DNA from: Rhodococcus jostii NBRC 16295
Lineage (GTDB): Bacteria > Actinomycetota > Actinomycetes > Mycobacteriales > Mycobacteriaceae
Assembly: GCF_001894825.1 (NCBI RefSeq)
Contig: NZ_BCWY01000006.1
Span: 1-64,000 of the forward strand
DNA length: 64,000 nt
Direction: 5' to 3'
Shown one piece after another: positions 48,952 through 57,934 of this stretch. The position numbers were made by a program, and so were the translations under genes. How positions within the stretch are numbered: the first letter of the stretch is position 1; each line of letters opens with the position of its first letter. The notes below the pieces were generated by a model. That model did not search any database. It had not been told where the DNA came from and saw nothing but the letters and a program-made list of their open reading frames with translations.

Positions 48952-49830
48952 TCAGATGAGCGGGTTGGCACCGTTCAGGAAGATCCACACGCACACGCCG
49001 GCGCCGATGCCCAGGATCAGTGCCGCGAAAGACCCGATGAACGGGCGCGTCGCCCAGCCGCGACGGCCGTCGAGCGAGATACGTCCCGGCCCGGTGAGAA
49101 TGATCACGCCGGCGCACACACCCAGCAGCGTCTCGTACTCGGTGCCTGCGGGCGCGAAGTACTCGAGTCCCGGTTCCGCGATCTGCCGGAACGCCCACGC
49201 ATTGATCATCACGGCCAGCACCGAGGCGGCGGCCAGCGGGGTTACGAGACCGAGGATCAGCAGCGCACCGCCCGCGACCTCACCGATGGCACCCAGGATC
49301 GCGAGCAGTTTCGCCTGCTGGAACCCCGAGTTCACGAGCACCTCCTCGAACCCGTCGAGTCCCGGACCGTTCCACATCCCCGTCAGCTTCTGCAGACCGT
49401 GCACGAGTGCCGTTCCGCCGACCGCGAGTCGCAGGGCCAGCAGTCCGAGGTCCAGTGTGCCGCGGCCGATCTTCACGTCGCCCTCACCGATCCGATCGGT
49501 CGACGGTTCACCCGCCGTGGCCCCGAGGGACGCGCCGGAACCCGCGCCGATCACCTGCGTCGGCTGGTCCGACATGTCGGACGCCCCCGACTGCCGGTAC
49601 GCGGGGATCTGTTCCGTGGGAAGGCCCGCGCCGCGCGCGTCGCCGTAGTCGAGTTCGTCGTCGGTGTGCGGCAGGCCCTGCCCAGCCGAACCGGATGCCG
49701 GCGTGGTCGACGCAAAGCGTTCGGTGGGAAGGTCGTAAGGGCTCGAGACCTTGCCGTAGCCGGGTGAGGCGCCCTGGTCCGCAGCGCCCTCGTCCGACGA
49801 CTCGCTGGGGTCTTTCCGCATGTCAGTCAC
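48952..49830 (-). CDS. DoxX-family membrane protein with long disordered N-terminus
   Basis: This protein of about 292 residues has two unlike halves. Residues 1 to about 120 are acidic, Gly/Ser/Pro-rich and probably disordered (SPGYGKVSSPYDLPTERFAS, DELDYGDARGAGLPTEQIPAYR). Residues 125-292 are a four-helix DoxX domain (LGLLALRLAVGGTALVHGLQKLTG ... LLAILGAIGEVAGGALLILGL). DoxX proteins associate with redox or thiol-stress enzymes in mycobacteria. Rv3005c, at the same position, is part of the SodA-SseA membrane oxidoreductase complex, as I recall. The start is GTG 49830 or ATG 49821. It is divergent from the LppZ-like gene. Confidence 0.85.
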   Translation of the reverse strand: MTDMRKDPSESSDEGAADQGASPGYGKVSSPYDLPTERFASTTPASGSAGQGLPHTDDELDYGDARGAGLPTEQIPAYRQSGASDMSDQPTQVIGAGSGASLGATAGEPSTDRIGEGDVKIGRGTLDLGLLALRLAVGGTALVHGLQKLTGMWNGPGLDGFEEVLVNSGFQQAKLLAILGAIGEVAGGALLILGLVTPLAAASVLAVMINAWAFRQIAEPGLEYFAPAGTEYETLLGVCAGVIILTGPGRISLDGRRGWATRPFIGSFAALILGIGAGVCVWIFLNGANPLI

Positions 49831-49919
49831 ACCGTCAAGCCTAGGTCGATCCGCCGGACATCGCTGGTAGGCGGAACCGGCGTGGCGGCGACCTCGCTCT
49901 CTTCCGTAACGTCTCCATC

Positions 49920-51074
49920 ATGATGGTGGGTGGGCGGCGCCGCACGGCGTCCGGCAGATCGGTGATGGCGATGTCCGTGCTGTGCGTGACGGCGGTCCTC
50001 GCCGCCGGGTGCGCAAAATTCGACGACTCCGCGTCCTCACCGTTCACCCCCGAGCCGACGGGTGCGTCGGGCGCCGAGGTGGAACCGGAGAACCCGCCGC
50101 CGTCCACCACGACCACGCCCCCGCCGAGCGGGCCACTGGGACCGTGCCAGGATCCGGACCCCAGCGTCATCGCCACCTGCCTCGACACCACGGGCGGACT
50201 CGTCGTCCTCCCCGACGGGGCCACCGCCCTGGTCGCGGAACGCCGAACCGGGCGCATCCTGCAGGTCGCCCAGGGCCAGACCCCCAGGGAGATCGCGCAC
50301 GTCGACGTCGACGGCAGTTCCGACGGCGGCCTCCTCGACATCGCGCTGTCGCCGAGTTTCGTCGAGGACAACCTGATCTACGCCTACGTCACCACCCCGA
50401 CCGACAACCGGGTGGTGCGGATCGCGCCGGGAGACTCCGCCAAGGAGGTGCTCGGCGGCATCCCGCGCGGCGACGCCGGCAACGCCGGTTCACTCGAATT
50501 CTCGGGCGACGAACTGATGGTCCTCACCGGCAACACGGGCAACCCGGCCGCGGCCGCGGACCCGGCGTCCCTCGCCGGCAAACTACTGAAGGTCACCGCG
50601 CTGTCGCCCGCACCGACGCCGGCGCAGCCCCGTCCGCAGGTGGTGCTGACGGGCATCGGGACCGCCGGAGGGGTGTGCGTCGACCCGGGTGTGGCCGTGT
50701 GGGTCACCGACCGCACCCCGCTGGAAGATCGGCTGCTGCGGGTCAGCGCCGACGGAGCGGTGTCGTCTCCGGTGTGGACGTGGCCGGAGCGGCCCGGCGT
50801 CGGCGGGTGCGTCGCCGCCGGTGACGTCGTGGCGGTGTCACTGAGCACCGCGAAGGCCATGTCGGCGCTCGCCGCCGACCCCGGCACGGGAGCCGTCACC
50901 ACCGCCCCCGGTGTCATCGTCCAGGACCGGTACGGCCAACTCGGCGGCGCCGCGCTCGGACCCGACGGTCTCATCTGGGTGAGCACCGTCAACAAGACCG
51001 GCGGTCAGCCCGGGCCCAACGACGACCGGGTGATCAAGATGCCCCTGCCCTCCGGCGGCGGCGGATTCGACTGA
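49920..51074 (+). CDS. LppZ-like lipoprotein, glucose/sorbosone-dehydrogenase-type propeller
   Basis: This 384-residue lipoprotein has a signal peptide ending in a perfect lipobox LAAGC (lipidated Cys31). It continues with a Pro/Thr-rich linker (PPPSTTTTPPPSG), then a six-bladed beta-propeller of the PQQ-sugar dehydrogenase fold (LVVLPDGATALVAERRTGRILQV ... LLDIALSPSFVEDNLIYAYVTT). The catalytic/PQQ residues are not clearly all present, so enzyme activity is uncertain. It corresponds in position to LppZ (Rv3006) of M. tuberculosis. Two ATGs (49920, 49923) are equivalent starts. A hairpin follows the stop. Confidence 0.85.
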   Translation: MMVGGRRRTASGRSVMAMSVLCVTAVLAAGCAKFDDSASSPFTPEPTGASGAEVEPENPPPSTTTTPPPSGPLGPCQDPDPSVIATCLDTTGGLVVLPDGATALVAERRTGRILQVAQGQTPREIAHVDVDGSSDGGLLDIALSPSFVEDNLIYAYVTTPTDNRVVRIAPGDSAKEVLGGIPRGDAGNAGSLEFSGDELMVLTGNTGNPAAAADPASLAGKLLKVTALSPAPTPAQPRPQVVLTGIGTAGGVCVDPGVAVWVTDRTPLEDRLLRVSADGAVSSPVWTWPERPGVGGCVAAGDVVAVSLSTAKAMSALAADPGTGAVTTAPGVIVQDRYGQLGGAALGPDGLIWVSTVNKTGGQPGPNDDRVIKMPLPSGGGGFD

Positions 51075-51092
51075 CGGCCCGCTCCCGTCGAA

Positions 51093-51139
51093 ACCAACGG
51101 GACGCTCGTTCGGTTGATCCGAGCGAGCGTCCCGTTGGT
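51093..51139. terminator. Bidirectional terminator, lppZ-like / gatB
   Basis: A perfect 16-bp stem (51093-51108 with 51124-51139) with a 15-base loop lies between convergent genes: 18 bp after the lipoprotein stop and 11 bp before the gatB stop. There is no T tract. Confidence 0.87.
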
Positions 51140-51150
51140 GCAGACAGGGG

Positions 51151-52662
51151 TCAGCCGCAGGCCTCGATGACGAGTTCCTTGACGCGGGCCGGGTCGGCCT
51201 GGCCGCGCGTGGCCTTCATCACGTCGCCGACGATCTTGCCCGCGGCCGCGACCTTGCCGCCGCGGATCTTCTCGGCGATGTCGGGATTCGCGGCCAGAGC
51301 CTCGTCGACGGCGGCCTTCAGCTTCGTGTCGTCGCGCTCGACGACCAGTTCGGGGTGATTCGCGACGACCTGCTCGGGGTCGCCCTCACCCGCGAGGACG
51401 TGGTCGACGACCTGGCGGGCCACCTTGTTGTTCAGCTTGCCGCTGTCGATCAGTGCGACCACCTGCGCGACCTGAGCCGGGGTGATCGGCAGCTCGGCGA
51501 GTTCGACCCCGCGGGTGTTCGCCTGCTGCGCCAGGTACGACACCCACCACGACCGTGCGGCCTCCGGCGCGGCGCCCGCCTCGACGGTGGCGATGACGAG
51601 GTCGAGGGCGCCCGCGTTGACGAGGTCGCGCATGACCTCGTCGGAAACACCCCAGTCGGACTGGATCCGGGCACGGCGGACCCACGGCAGTTCCGGCAGC
51701 GTGCCACGCAGTTCTTCGATCCACTCCGCGCTGGGCGCGACCGGCTCGAGATCGGGCTCCGGGAAGTAGCGGTAGTCCTCGGCGGTTTCCTTGCGGCGGC
51801 CCGGCGACGTCGTCCCGTCGGCCTCCTGGAAGTGACGGGTCTCCTGGATCACCTCACCGCCGGCCTCCAGCACGGCGGCCTGCCGTCGCATCTCGTACCG
51901 GACCGCCACCTCGACGCTCTTGAGGGAGTTGACGTTCTTCGTCTCGGTGCGGGTGCCGAGTTCGGTCGCCCCGATCGGCATCAGCGAAGCGTTGGCGTCG
52001 CACCGCATCGACCCCTGGTCCATGCGGACGTCCGAGACGTTCAGCGACTTCAGCAGGTCGCGCAGCGCGGTGACGTACGCGCGGGCCACCTCGGGCGCGC
52101 GGGCACCGGCGCCGCTGATGGTCTTGGTGACGATCTCGACCAGCGGGACCCCGGCGCGGTTGTAGTCGAGCAACGAGTGGCTCGCCCCGTGGATCCGCCC
52201 GGTCGCGCCGCCGACGTGCAGCGACTTTCCGGTGTCCTCCTCCATGTGCGCGCGCTCGATCTCCACGCGCCACGTGGTGCCGTCGTCGAGGGCGACGTCG
52301 AGGTAGCCGTCGGTGGCGATCGGCTCGTCGTACTGCGAGATCTGGTAGTTCTTGGGCTGATCCGGGTAGAAGTAGTTCTTGCGCGCGAACCGCCCCCAGG
52401 GCGTGATCGAACAGTTCAGTGCGAGTCCGATCCGGATCGCCGACTCGACCGCCGCCTCGTTGACGACGGGCAGGGACCCGGGCAGGCCGAGGCACACCGG
52501 GCAGACCTGCGTGTTCGGCTCGGCGCCGAACTCCGTGGGGCACGGGCAGAACATCTTCGTTTCGGTGCCGAGCTCTACGTGCACCTCCATGCCGAGAACA
52601 GGCTCGTACTTGGCGAGCACTTCGTCGTAGTCGAGGAGGTCCGGAGCGTCGACAGCAGTCAT
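51151..52662 (-). CDS. gatB: Aspartyl/glutamyl-tRNA amidotransferase subunit B
   Basis: GatB activates the mis-acylated Glu-tRNA-Gln (or Asp-tRNA-Asn) in the GatCAB complex. The 503-residue product starts with the cradle domain [23 protein letters not shown], has zinc-type cysteines (FCPCP ... CPVCLG), and ends in the YqeY-like tail domain [16 protein letters not shown] ... [22 protein letters not shown]. It is separated from gatA and gatC in this window by pfkA, the two-component genes and the lipase pair. The tRNA-Gln it serves lies at 34047. Confidence 0.97.
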   Translation of the reverse strand: MTAVDAPDLLDYDEVLAKYEPVLGMEVHVELGTETKMFCPCPTEFGAEPNTQVCPVCLGLPGSLPVVNEAAVESAIRIGLALNCSITPWGRFARKNYFYPDQPKNYQISQYDEPIATDGYLDVALDDGTTWRVEIERAHMEEDTGKSLHVGGATGRIHGASHSLLDYNRAGVPLVEIVTKTISGAGARAPEVARAYVTALRDLLKSLNVSDVRMDQGSMRCDANASLMPIGATELGTRTETKNVNSLKSVEVAVRYEMRRQAAVLEAGGEVIQETRHFQEADGTTSPGRRKETAEDYRYFPEPDLEPVAPSAEWIEELRGTLPELPWVRRARIQSDWGVSDEVMRDLVNAGALDLVIATVEAGAAPEAARSWWVSYLAQQANTRGVELAELPITPAQVAQVVALIDSGKLNNKVARQVVDHVLAGEGDPEQVVANHPELVVERDDTKLKAAVDEALAANPDIAEKIRGGKVAAAGKIVGDVMKATRGQADPARVKELVIEACG

Positions 52663-52704
52663 GCCAGAGAGTTTATGCGTCCGGGCGTTCGTCGAAAAAC
52701 GCGG

Positions 52705-53736
52705 TCAGCCGAAAAATGCGGCCGCCTCGTCGTACCGCTCCCTCGGCACCGTCTTCAGCCGCCGGGTCGCGTCCGTGAGGGGCACGAGGTCGATCGACGT
52801 GCCGTGCAGGGCGACCATGTTGCCGAAGTCGCCGCGGTGGACGGCGTCGGTGGCGTGCACCCCGAATCGGGTGGCGAGCACCCGGTCGTAGGGCGTCGGG
52901 GTTCCGCCGCGCTGCACGTGCCCGAGCACCGTCGTCCGGACCTCCTTACCGATGCGGCGGACGATCTCGTCGCCGAGTTGCTGCGCGACGCCGGTGAACC
53001 GTTTGTGACCGAACTCGTCGATACCGCCTTCCCGCAGACTCATCGACTCCGGGGTCGGAGTGGCGCCCTCGGCGACGACGCAGATGAAGTGCGAATCGCC
53101 GCGCTGAAATCGCTTCTTCACGAGGGAGCAGACTTCGCCGACGTCGAACGGGACCTCGGGAACGAGAGTGAGGTGCGCACCGGTCGCGAGCCCGGAGTGC
53201 AGCGCGATCCAGCCCGCGTGCCGGCCCATCACCTCGACGAGCATCACCCGCTGGTGGGATTCGGCGGTGGTGTGCAGGCGGTCGATCGCATCAGTCGCGA
53301 TGGACAGGGCGGTGTCGAAACCGAACGTCACGTCGGTGCAGTCGATGTCGTTGTCGATCGTCTTCGGAACACCGATGACGGGCACCCCGCTCTCGGCGAG
53401 CCAGCTCGCGGCCGTGAGCGTGCCCTCGCCGCCGATCGGGATGAGCGCGTCGATCCCGTTGTCGTCGAGCGTCTGCCGGATCTGGTCGAGTCCGGCCTTC
53501 AACTTGTCGGGGTTGACCCGCGCGGTGCCGAGGATCGTGCCGCCCCGGGTGAGGATCCGGTCGATCCGGTCGTCGTTGGACAGCACGGTCTTGCGGTCTT
53601 CGAGCAGGCCGCGCCAGCCGTCACGGAATCCCACCACCGAGCTGCCGTATCGGCCGGCGGCGGTCCGCACCACCGCCCTGATCACCGCATTGAGTCCGGG
53701 GCAGTCGCCGCCTCCGGTGAGCATTCCGATCCGCAT
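52705..53736 (-). CDS. pfkA: 6-phosphofructokinase
   Basis: This glycolytic enzyme phosphorylates fructose 6-phosphate. The 343-residue product has [32 protein letters not shown] and [21 protein letters not shown] (catalytic Asp), and [15 protein letters not shown]. The GGEGT motif keeps the Gly that favours ATP over pyrophosphate; most enzymes have GGDGS, and the GGEGT form is the usual one in actinobacterial PfkA. It is 42 bp after gatB's start, on the same strand, so probably transcribed into gatB. Confidence 0.95.
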   Translation of the reverse strand: MRIGMLTGGGDCPGLNAVIRAVVRTAAGRYGSSVVGFRDGWRGLLEDRKTVLSNDDRIDRILTRGGTILGTARVNPDKLKAGLDQIRQTLDDNGIDALIPIGGEGTLTAASWLAESGVPVIGVPKTIDNDIDCTDVTFGFDTALSIATDAIDRLHTTAESHQRVMLVEVMGRHAGWIALHSGLATGAHLTLVPEVPFDVGEVCSLVKKRFQRGDSHFICVVAEGATPTPESMSLREGGIDEFGHKRFTGVAQQLGDEIVRRIGKEVRTTVLGHVQRGGTPTPYDRVLATRFGVHATDAVHRGDFGNMVALHGTSIDLVPLTDATRRLKTVPRERYDEAAAFFG

Positions 53737-53833
53737 CCAAGCACCCCTCGTCGTCTCGTGTGGTGATGGTGGTTCTCTCTACACATCTTGCCGCTCGGAG
53801 CGGGTTCGAGCACCTCGGATCGAGCAGTCGACC

Positions 53834-54496
53834 TCAGCCGGGTGTGACCAGTCCGCTCTCGTAGGCCAGGACCACGGCCTGTGCACGGTCGCGGAGGTCC
53901 AGTTTGGACAGCACCTTGCCGACGTGCGTCTTGACGGTCTGCTCGGCGACGAACAGGCGATCCGCGATCTCGGTGTTCGACATGCCGCGCGCGATGAGTT
54001 CGAGCACCTCGCGTTCGCGTGGCGTCAGCGCGGACAGTGCGGCCGGTTTGCGCCGCGCGGTGCTGCGGCGACTGGTCACGTCGGCGATCAGTCGGCGGGT
54101 GACGGTCGGCGCGAGAAGCGCCTCGCCGTCCGCGACCACCCGCACCGCACGGATGAGTTCCTCCGCGGGGGCGTCCTTGAGCATGAATCCGCTGGCCCCG
54201 ATGCTCAGCGCCTCGTACACGTAGTCGTCGACGTCGAACGTCGTGAGCATCAGCACACGTACCGGCGGATCGAAACCGGCGGACAGGATGACGCGCGCGG
54301 CGTCGAGCCCGTTCATCTCCGGCATGCGGACGTCCATGAGGACCACATCGGGTCGGAGACGCCGGACCTCGCTCACGGCCACGGCCCCGTCCGGAGCGTC
54401 ACCGATGACACTGATGTCGGGCTGTGAGGCGAGCAGGGCTCCGAAGCCCTGCCGGACCATAGCCTGGTCGTCAGCAATGAATACGGTGATGGCCAC
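53834..54496 (-). CDS. NarL/FixJ-family response regulator
   Basis: This 220-residue two-domain regulator has a receiver with the acidic pocket Asp9/Asp10, phospho-acceptor Asp55 (VVLMDVRMPEMNG), and Lys in SGFMLKDAPAEEL. A C-terminal LuxR helix-turn-helix follows (LTPREREVLELIARGMSNTEIADRLFVAEQTVKTHVGKVLSKL). It lies 9 bp after the histidine kinase gene, which is its cognate partner. The target genes are unknown. It sits in a block (two-component genes and lipase pair) that I do not recall between pfkA and gatA in M. tuberculosis. Confidence 0.93.
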   Translation of the reverse strand: MAITVFIADDQAMVRQGFGALLASQPDISVIGDAPDGAVAVSEVRRLRPDVVLMDVRMPEMNGLDAARVILSAGFDPPVRVLMLTTFDVDDYVYEALSIGASGFMLKDAPAEELIRAVRVVADGEALLAPTVTRRLIADVTSRRSTARRKPAALSALTPREREVLELIARGMSNTEIADRLFVAEQTVKTHVGKVLSKLDLRDRAQAVVLAYESGLVTPG

Positions 54497-54505
54497 GCAG
54501 CCAGC

Positions 54506-55702
54506 CTAGGCGGAGGCGACCGGGAACTCGGCGTGGACCTCGAATCCGCCGTTGTCGTGCAGGTGGGTGGTGAAGGCGCCCCCGACCGCCTGCGCCCGTT
54601 CCCGCATGCCGATGATCCCGTTGCCGCCCGTCGATTCGTGCCTGGTCAACGCCGATACCAGGCTCCGCCGGGGTGGGCCGTTGACGATCGACACCGAGGC
54701 GATCGGTGTCTCGTAGGCGATCTTCACCTCGACCGCGGCGCCGGCCGCGTGCCGGGCCGTGTTGGCGAGCGATTCCTGCAGGATGCGGTACATCACCAGC
54801 CCGACCGACTCCGACACCAGTCCCGGGTCGCCGTCGACGTGCCAGACCACGGGGATGCCGGCGCGGCGGCTGCCCTCGAGCAGTTCGCCGATCTGCTGCA
54901 CCCCCGGCTGGGGTGCGTGCTCGGCGAGCTGTCCGTCGCTGCGCAGAACTCCGAGCAGTCCGCGCACCTCGTTCAACGCGGCGCGTCCGGCTGCCCCGAT
55001 CGATTCGAACTCGGCCCGCGTCTCGTCCGACATGCCGGCGAGGCGGTACGGCGCGCTCTGCGCCTGCACCACGACCATCGACATGTGATGCGCGACGACG
55101 TCGTGCAGATCCCGGGCGATGCGGGCCTTCTCCTCGAGGATGGTCCGGCGGGTGCGTTCGAGTTCGCTCAGCTCCTCCTGCTGCGCGAGTTGCCGGCGGG
55201 AGAGCACCAGCCACCGGATCAGCAGGCCGAACACGACGATGGCGGTGAGTCCCACCGCCCATCCGCGGCCGTTGGTGCCCGGGGTGTCGGCGAGGAACAG
55301 CAGAACGGTGGAGATCCACGCCACACCGACCACCGGAATCGCGGCCCGCATGCTGACGGCAGCGAGCAGGGCGAGCATCACGAGGATGTGCACCACCTGC
55401 CAGGGGTAGTCGTACCCCTCCTGCAGCGCGAAGACACGAGGAATGACCAGCGCCGAGATCGCGGAGACGGCCCAGGCCAGAGCGGGGTTCGACCGGATGA
55501 GCAGGAACGGGAACGCCGCGAGCGCCGCCACGAACGGCTGAATGGGCGGACCGACCTGGTGGGTCAGCTGCAGTGTCGGCCACGCGACGGCGAACAGAAT
55601 CGCCGTGACCACGACGATTGCCACGTTCAGCCACTGGCCTTCGGCGGCTCGCCGGATGCGCGTCTTCGTCTTCACACCGTCGACAGTAGAAACCGTGGTC
55701 AC
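54506..55702 (-). CDS. NarL-type sensor histidine kinase
   Basis: This 398-residue membrane kinase has about five to six transmembrane helices in residues 27-168 with short loops and no large extracytoplasmic domain. A HisKA_3 dimerisation domain follows with the phospho-acceptor His200 (RDLHDVVAHHMSMV), and then an HATPase_c domain (GLVMYRILQESLANTARHA, GGNGIIGMRERAQAVGG). This design suggests sensing within the membrane, as in DesK/LiaS-type kinases. It starts at GTG 55702, divergent from the phospholipase A2 gene with 139 bp between. Confidence 0.92.
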   Translation of the reverse strand: MTTVSTVDGVKTKTRIRRAAEGQWLNVAIVVVTAILFAVAWPTLQLTHQVGPPIQPFVAALAAFPFLLIRSNPALAWAVSAISALVIPRVFALQEGYDYPWQVVHILVMLALLAAVSMRAAIPVVGVAWISTVLLFLADTPGTNGRGWAVGLTAIVVFGLLIRWLVLSRRQLAQQEELSELERTRRTILEEKARIARDLHDVVAHHMSMVVVQAQSAPYRLAGMSDETRAEFESIGAAGRAALNEVRGLLGVLRSDGQLAEHAPQPGVQQIGELLEGSRRAGIPVVWHVDGDPGLVSESVGLVMYRILQESLANTARHAAGAAVEVKIAYETPIASVSIVNGPPRRSLVSALTRHESTGGNGIIGMRERAQAVGGAFTTHLHDNGGFEVHAEFPVASA

Positions 55703-55828
55703 GGCGTGTCCTCATACCCCGGGCCCATGTCGGGGTACCCCCACGGTATGAGATCCCCGCCCCCTCGCACCACGAAGCCAGAGATCGAACCGGACTCCGG
55801 TGTGATGTGGCCGCGCAACACGAATTCA

Positions 55829-55834
55829 TAACGT
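55829..55834 (+). promoter_or_regulatory. Candidate -10 box for a leaderless phospholipase A2 mRNA
   Basis: TAACGT fits the TAnnnT -10 consensus and lies 7 nt before ATG 55842. There is no Shine-Dalgarno sequence. No good -35 box is seen, so the call is tentative. Confidence 0.3.
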
Positions 55835-55841
55835 CGTCGTC

Positions 55842-56486
55842 ATGCGAACGACGGGGACACGGAAGACGACTTGGGCCGCGGTGGCGTGCGCCGCAACCGC
55901 AATACTGACCACGACAGGTTTCGCCGGCACCGGCGCGGCGAGCACACCCCGGCACGAGAACGTCGCCGCCTCCGCTGCCGTGCACATGCTCACCTCACCG
56001 GAGGAGCTCTCCGAAGACTCCATTCCCGCGGACTTCGATTCCGTGATGGGGTACACCCCGGTGCGGATCGACGGCATGCTCGCCAACCCGGGCGGAGACT
56101 GCTCGTCGCCGGTGCCGCTGCCACTCGAATTCGATACGTCGTGCAAGGCCCACGACCTCGGATACGACCTTCTGCGGTACGCGTCACGATCCGGCGAGGA
56201 CCTGGGTCCCTGGGCGCGGCAGAGCATCGACGCGCAGCTGGATCAGCGGATGCACGCGGCGTGCGACACCCGCGCCGACGAGCAGGCTCGGGCTCAGTGC
56301 TTCGTGATGGCCAACGTCGCCACCACCTTCGTCACCGGAAACAGCTGGCGTCAGGGCTATTCGGCTCCGGTCACCGAATCCGGGCTGCCGTACGCACTGG
56401 CCGGCGGTGTCGGCATCGTCCTCCTCGCCGGTGCGGCGGCCTGGTCGATCCGCCGCCGTCCGCAGCCGGTCGGAGCCGTCGCATGA
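55842..56486 (+). CDS. Prokaryotic-type phospholipase A2, membrane-anchored
   Basis: This 214-residue protein has an N-terminal signal peptide (WAAVACAATAILTTTGFAG), a phospholipase A2 core and a C-terminal membrane helix (about residues 183-202) followed by RRRPQP. The core aligns with the Streptomyces secreted PLA2 family (PF09056): Ca2+-binding Asp86-Cys87, catalytic His104-Asp105 in TSCKAHDLGY, Asp130 in IDAQLD, and Cys141/Cys153 for the second disulphide. Streptomyces enzymes are free secreted proteins of about 120 residues; here the enzyme would be tethered outside the membrane. Its stop overlaps the next gene as ATGA. It probably cleaves sn-2 acyl chains of phospholipids. Confidence 0.85.
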   Translation: MRTTGTRKTTWAAVACAATAILTTTGFAGTGAASTPRHENVAASAAVHMLTSPEELSEDSIPADFDSVMGYTPVRIDGMLANPGGDCSSPVPLPLEFDTSCKAHDLGYDLLRYASRSGEDLGPWARQSIDAQLDQRMHAACDTRADEQARAQCFVMANVATTFVTGNSWRQGYSAPVTESGLPYALAGGVGIVLLAGAAAWSIRRRPQPVGAVA

Positions 56487-57934
56487 CACTCAGCGCTCTG
56501 TCCGGTCTTGGACGGAGCACCCCGCACGGTCACGCACGCACACAGCCGAACGTCCTGCGCCGCACACTGGTCACGACGATTCCGATCTCCGCACTCCCCC
56601 GCGCCTCCTCCACGATCGCCGTCACCGCGCTGACGCTCGCGTCACTCGCCCCCTCACTTCTCCCCCGGAGTGCGCTGACGCAGGCCCTGTTCACCGGGTT
56701 CCTCGCCGCCGTCGGCTTCGGGATCGTCGTCCTCGTCCGCCGACTGACCCGACTCGTCACGGGTGGGTCGGCGCACCGCGCCGCGCGGGAGTCGGTGCGA
56801 CTGCTCACCGTGATCGGCGCCATGGTCGTCGTCAGCTGGACGATCGTGCTCGCCGACCACTGGCAGGATTCGCTGCGCGCCGCGATGGGCATGCCGGGCG
56901 TCGGGCCTGACCACTGGATGCAGGCGATCGTCGGGGCGGCGCTGACATTTCTGCTCTTCGCCGGCCTCGGCAGCGCCATCGGTACGGTCGCCCGCCGTCT
57001 CGGCTGGATCGGCAGCGCCACGACCGCCGTCGTCCTCGCGACCGGACTCCAGCTGGTCGCCGGACCCGCGTTGTGGGGCATGATGTCCCGCTCCTACAGC
57101 GACTCCAACGCATTCGTCGACGTGTCCCTGCATCAGCCGATGTCTGCCGAACTGTCCGGCAGCCCGGAGTCCGCGATCAGCTGGGAGTCGCTCGGACGCC
57201 AGGGGCGACGGTTCGTGGCCGCGGGCGAACAGTCGTCGGGCATCCGCACCTATGTGGGAATGGACTCGGCGCCGGACGTCGAATCGCGTGCGGCGCTGGC
57301 AGTGTCGGAGCTCGAGCGCGCCGGCGGATTCGCCCGGTCCGCCATCGTCGTCACCGTCCCCACCGGTTCCGGATGGATCGACGAGAACGCCGCCGAAGGA
57401 TTCGAGGACCGCTTCGACGACGACGTCGCCATCGTCGGCATGCAGTACTCGTACCTGCCGAGCTGGATCACCTTCGTATTCGGGCGTTCCGCCGCAGACG
57501 AATCGGCGGCGGCGTTGTTCGACGCCGTCGCCGAGCGGATCTCCGACCTACCCGACCTGATTCGGCCCGCGCTGTACGTGTACGGCCAGAGTCTCGGATC
57601 CGTCGGCGGCAGTGCAATTTTCACCGACGCCGATCAGCTCCGCGCCCGGGCTTGCGGCGCACTGTGGGCGGGGCCGCCCGCCGGATCCGTGCCGACGAAC
57701 GGCGCGACGGTCCTCGCCAACACGTCCGACCCGGTGGTCTGGTGGTCGCCCGACCTCATCCTGCACCGCCCCGACCTCTCGCTCGCAGTACGCGACGCGC
57801 CGGTACCCCAATGGATTCCGGGCATCACGTTCCTGCAGACGAGCGTCGATCTGGTGTCCGCGCTGAACTTCGCGTCCGGGCACGGGCACCGCTACGGCAG
57901 CGGGCAGGGCACCGCCCTGCCCGACTGCCCCTAG
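56483..57934 (+). CDS. Membrane alpha/beta-hydrolase (Abhydrolase_9 family)
   Basis: This 483-residue protein has an N-terminal domain with about four transmembrane helices (residues 40-190, the PF15420-type segment). It continues into an extracytoplasmic alpha/beta-hydrolase domain with the nucleophile elbow GQSLG (Ser370), preceded by [21 protein letters not shown] and [13 protein letters not shown] typical of PF10081. Substrates are unknown, though lipid esters are likely given the neighbour. ATG 56483 overlaps the phospholipase stop by 4 bases, so the two are co-translated. Its stop TAG shares CTAG (57931-57934) with the convergent gatA stop. Confidence 0.87.
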   Translation: MTLSALSGLGRSTPHGHARTQPNVLRRTLVTTIPISALPRASSTIAVTALTLASLAPSLLPRSALTQALFTGFLAAVGFGIVVLVRRLTRLVTGGSAHRAARESVRLLTVIGAMVVVSWTIVLADHWQDSLRAAMGMPGVGPDHWMQAIVGAALTFLLFAGLGSAIGTVARRLGWIGSATTAVVLATGLQLVAGPALWGMMSRSYSDSNAFVDVSLHQPMSAELSGSPESAISWESLGRQGRRFVAAGEQSSGIRTYVGMDSAPDVESRAALAVSELERAGGFARSAIVVTVPTGSGWIDENAAEGFEDRFDDDVAIVGMQYSYLPSWITFVFGRSAADESAAALFDAVAERISDLPDLIRPALYVYGQSLGSVGGSAIFTDADQLRARACGALWAGPPAGSVPTNGATVLANTSDPVVWWSPDLILHRPDLSLAVRDAPVPQWIPGITFLQTSVDLVSALNFASGHGHRYGSGQGTALPDCP

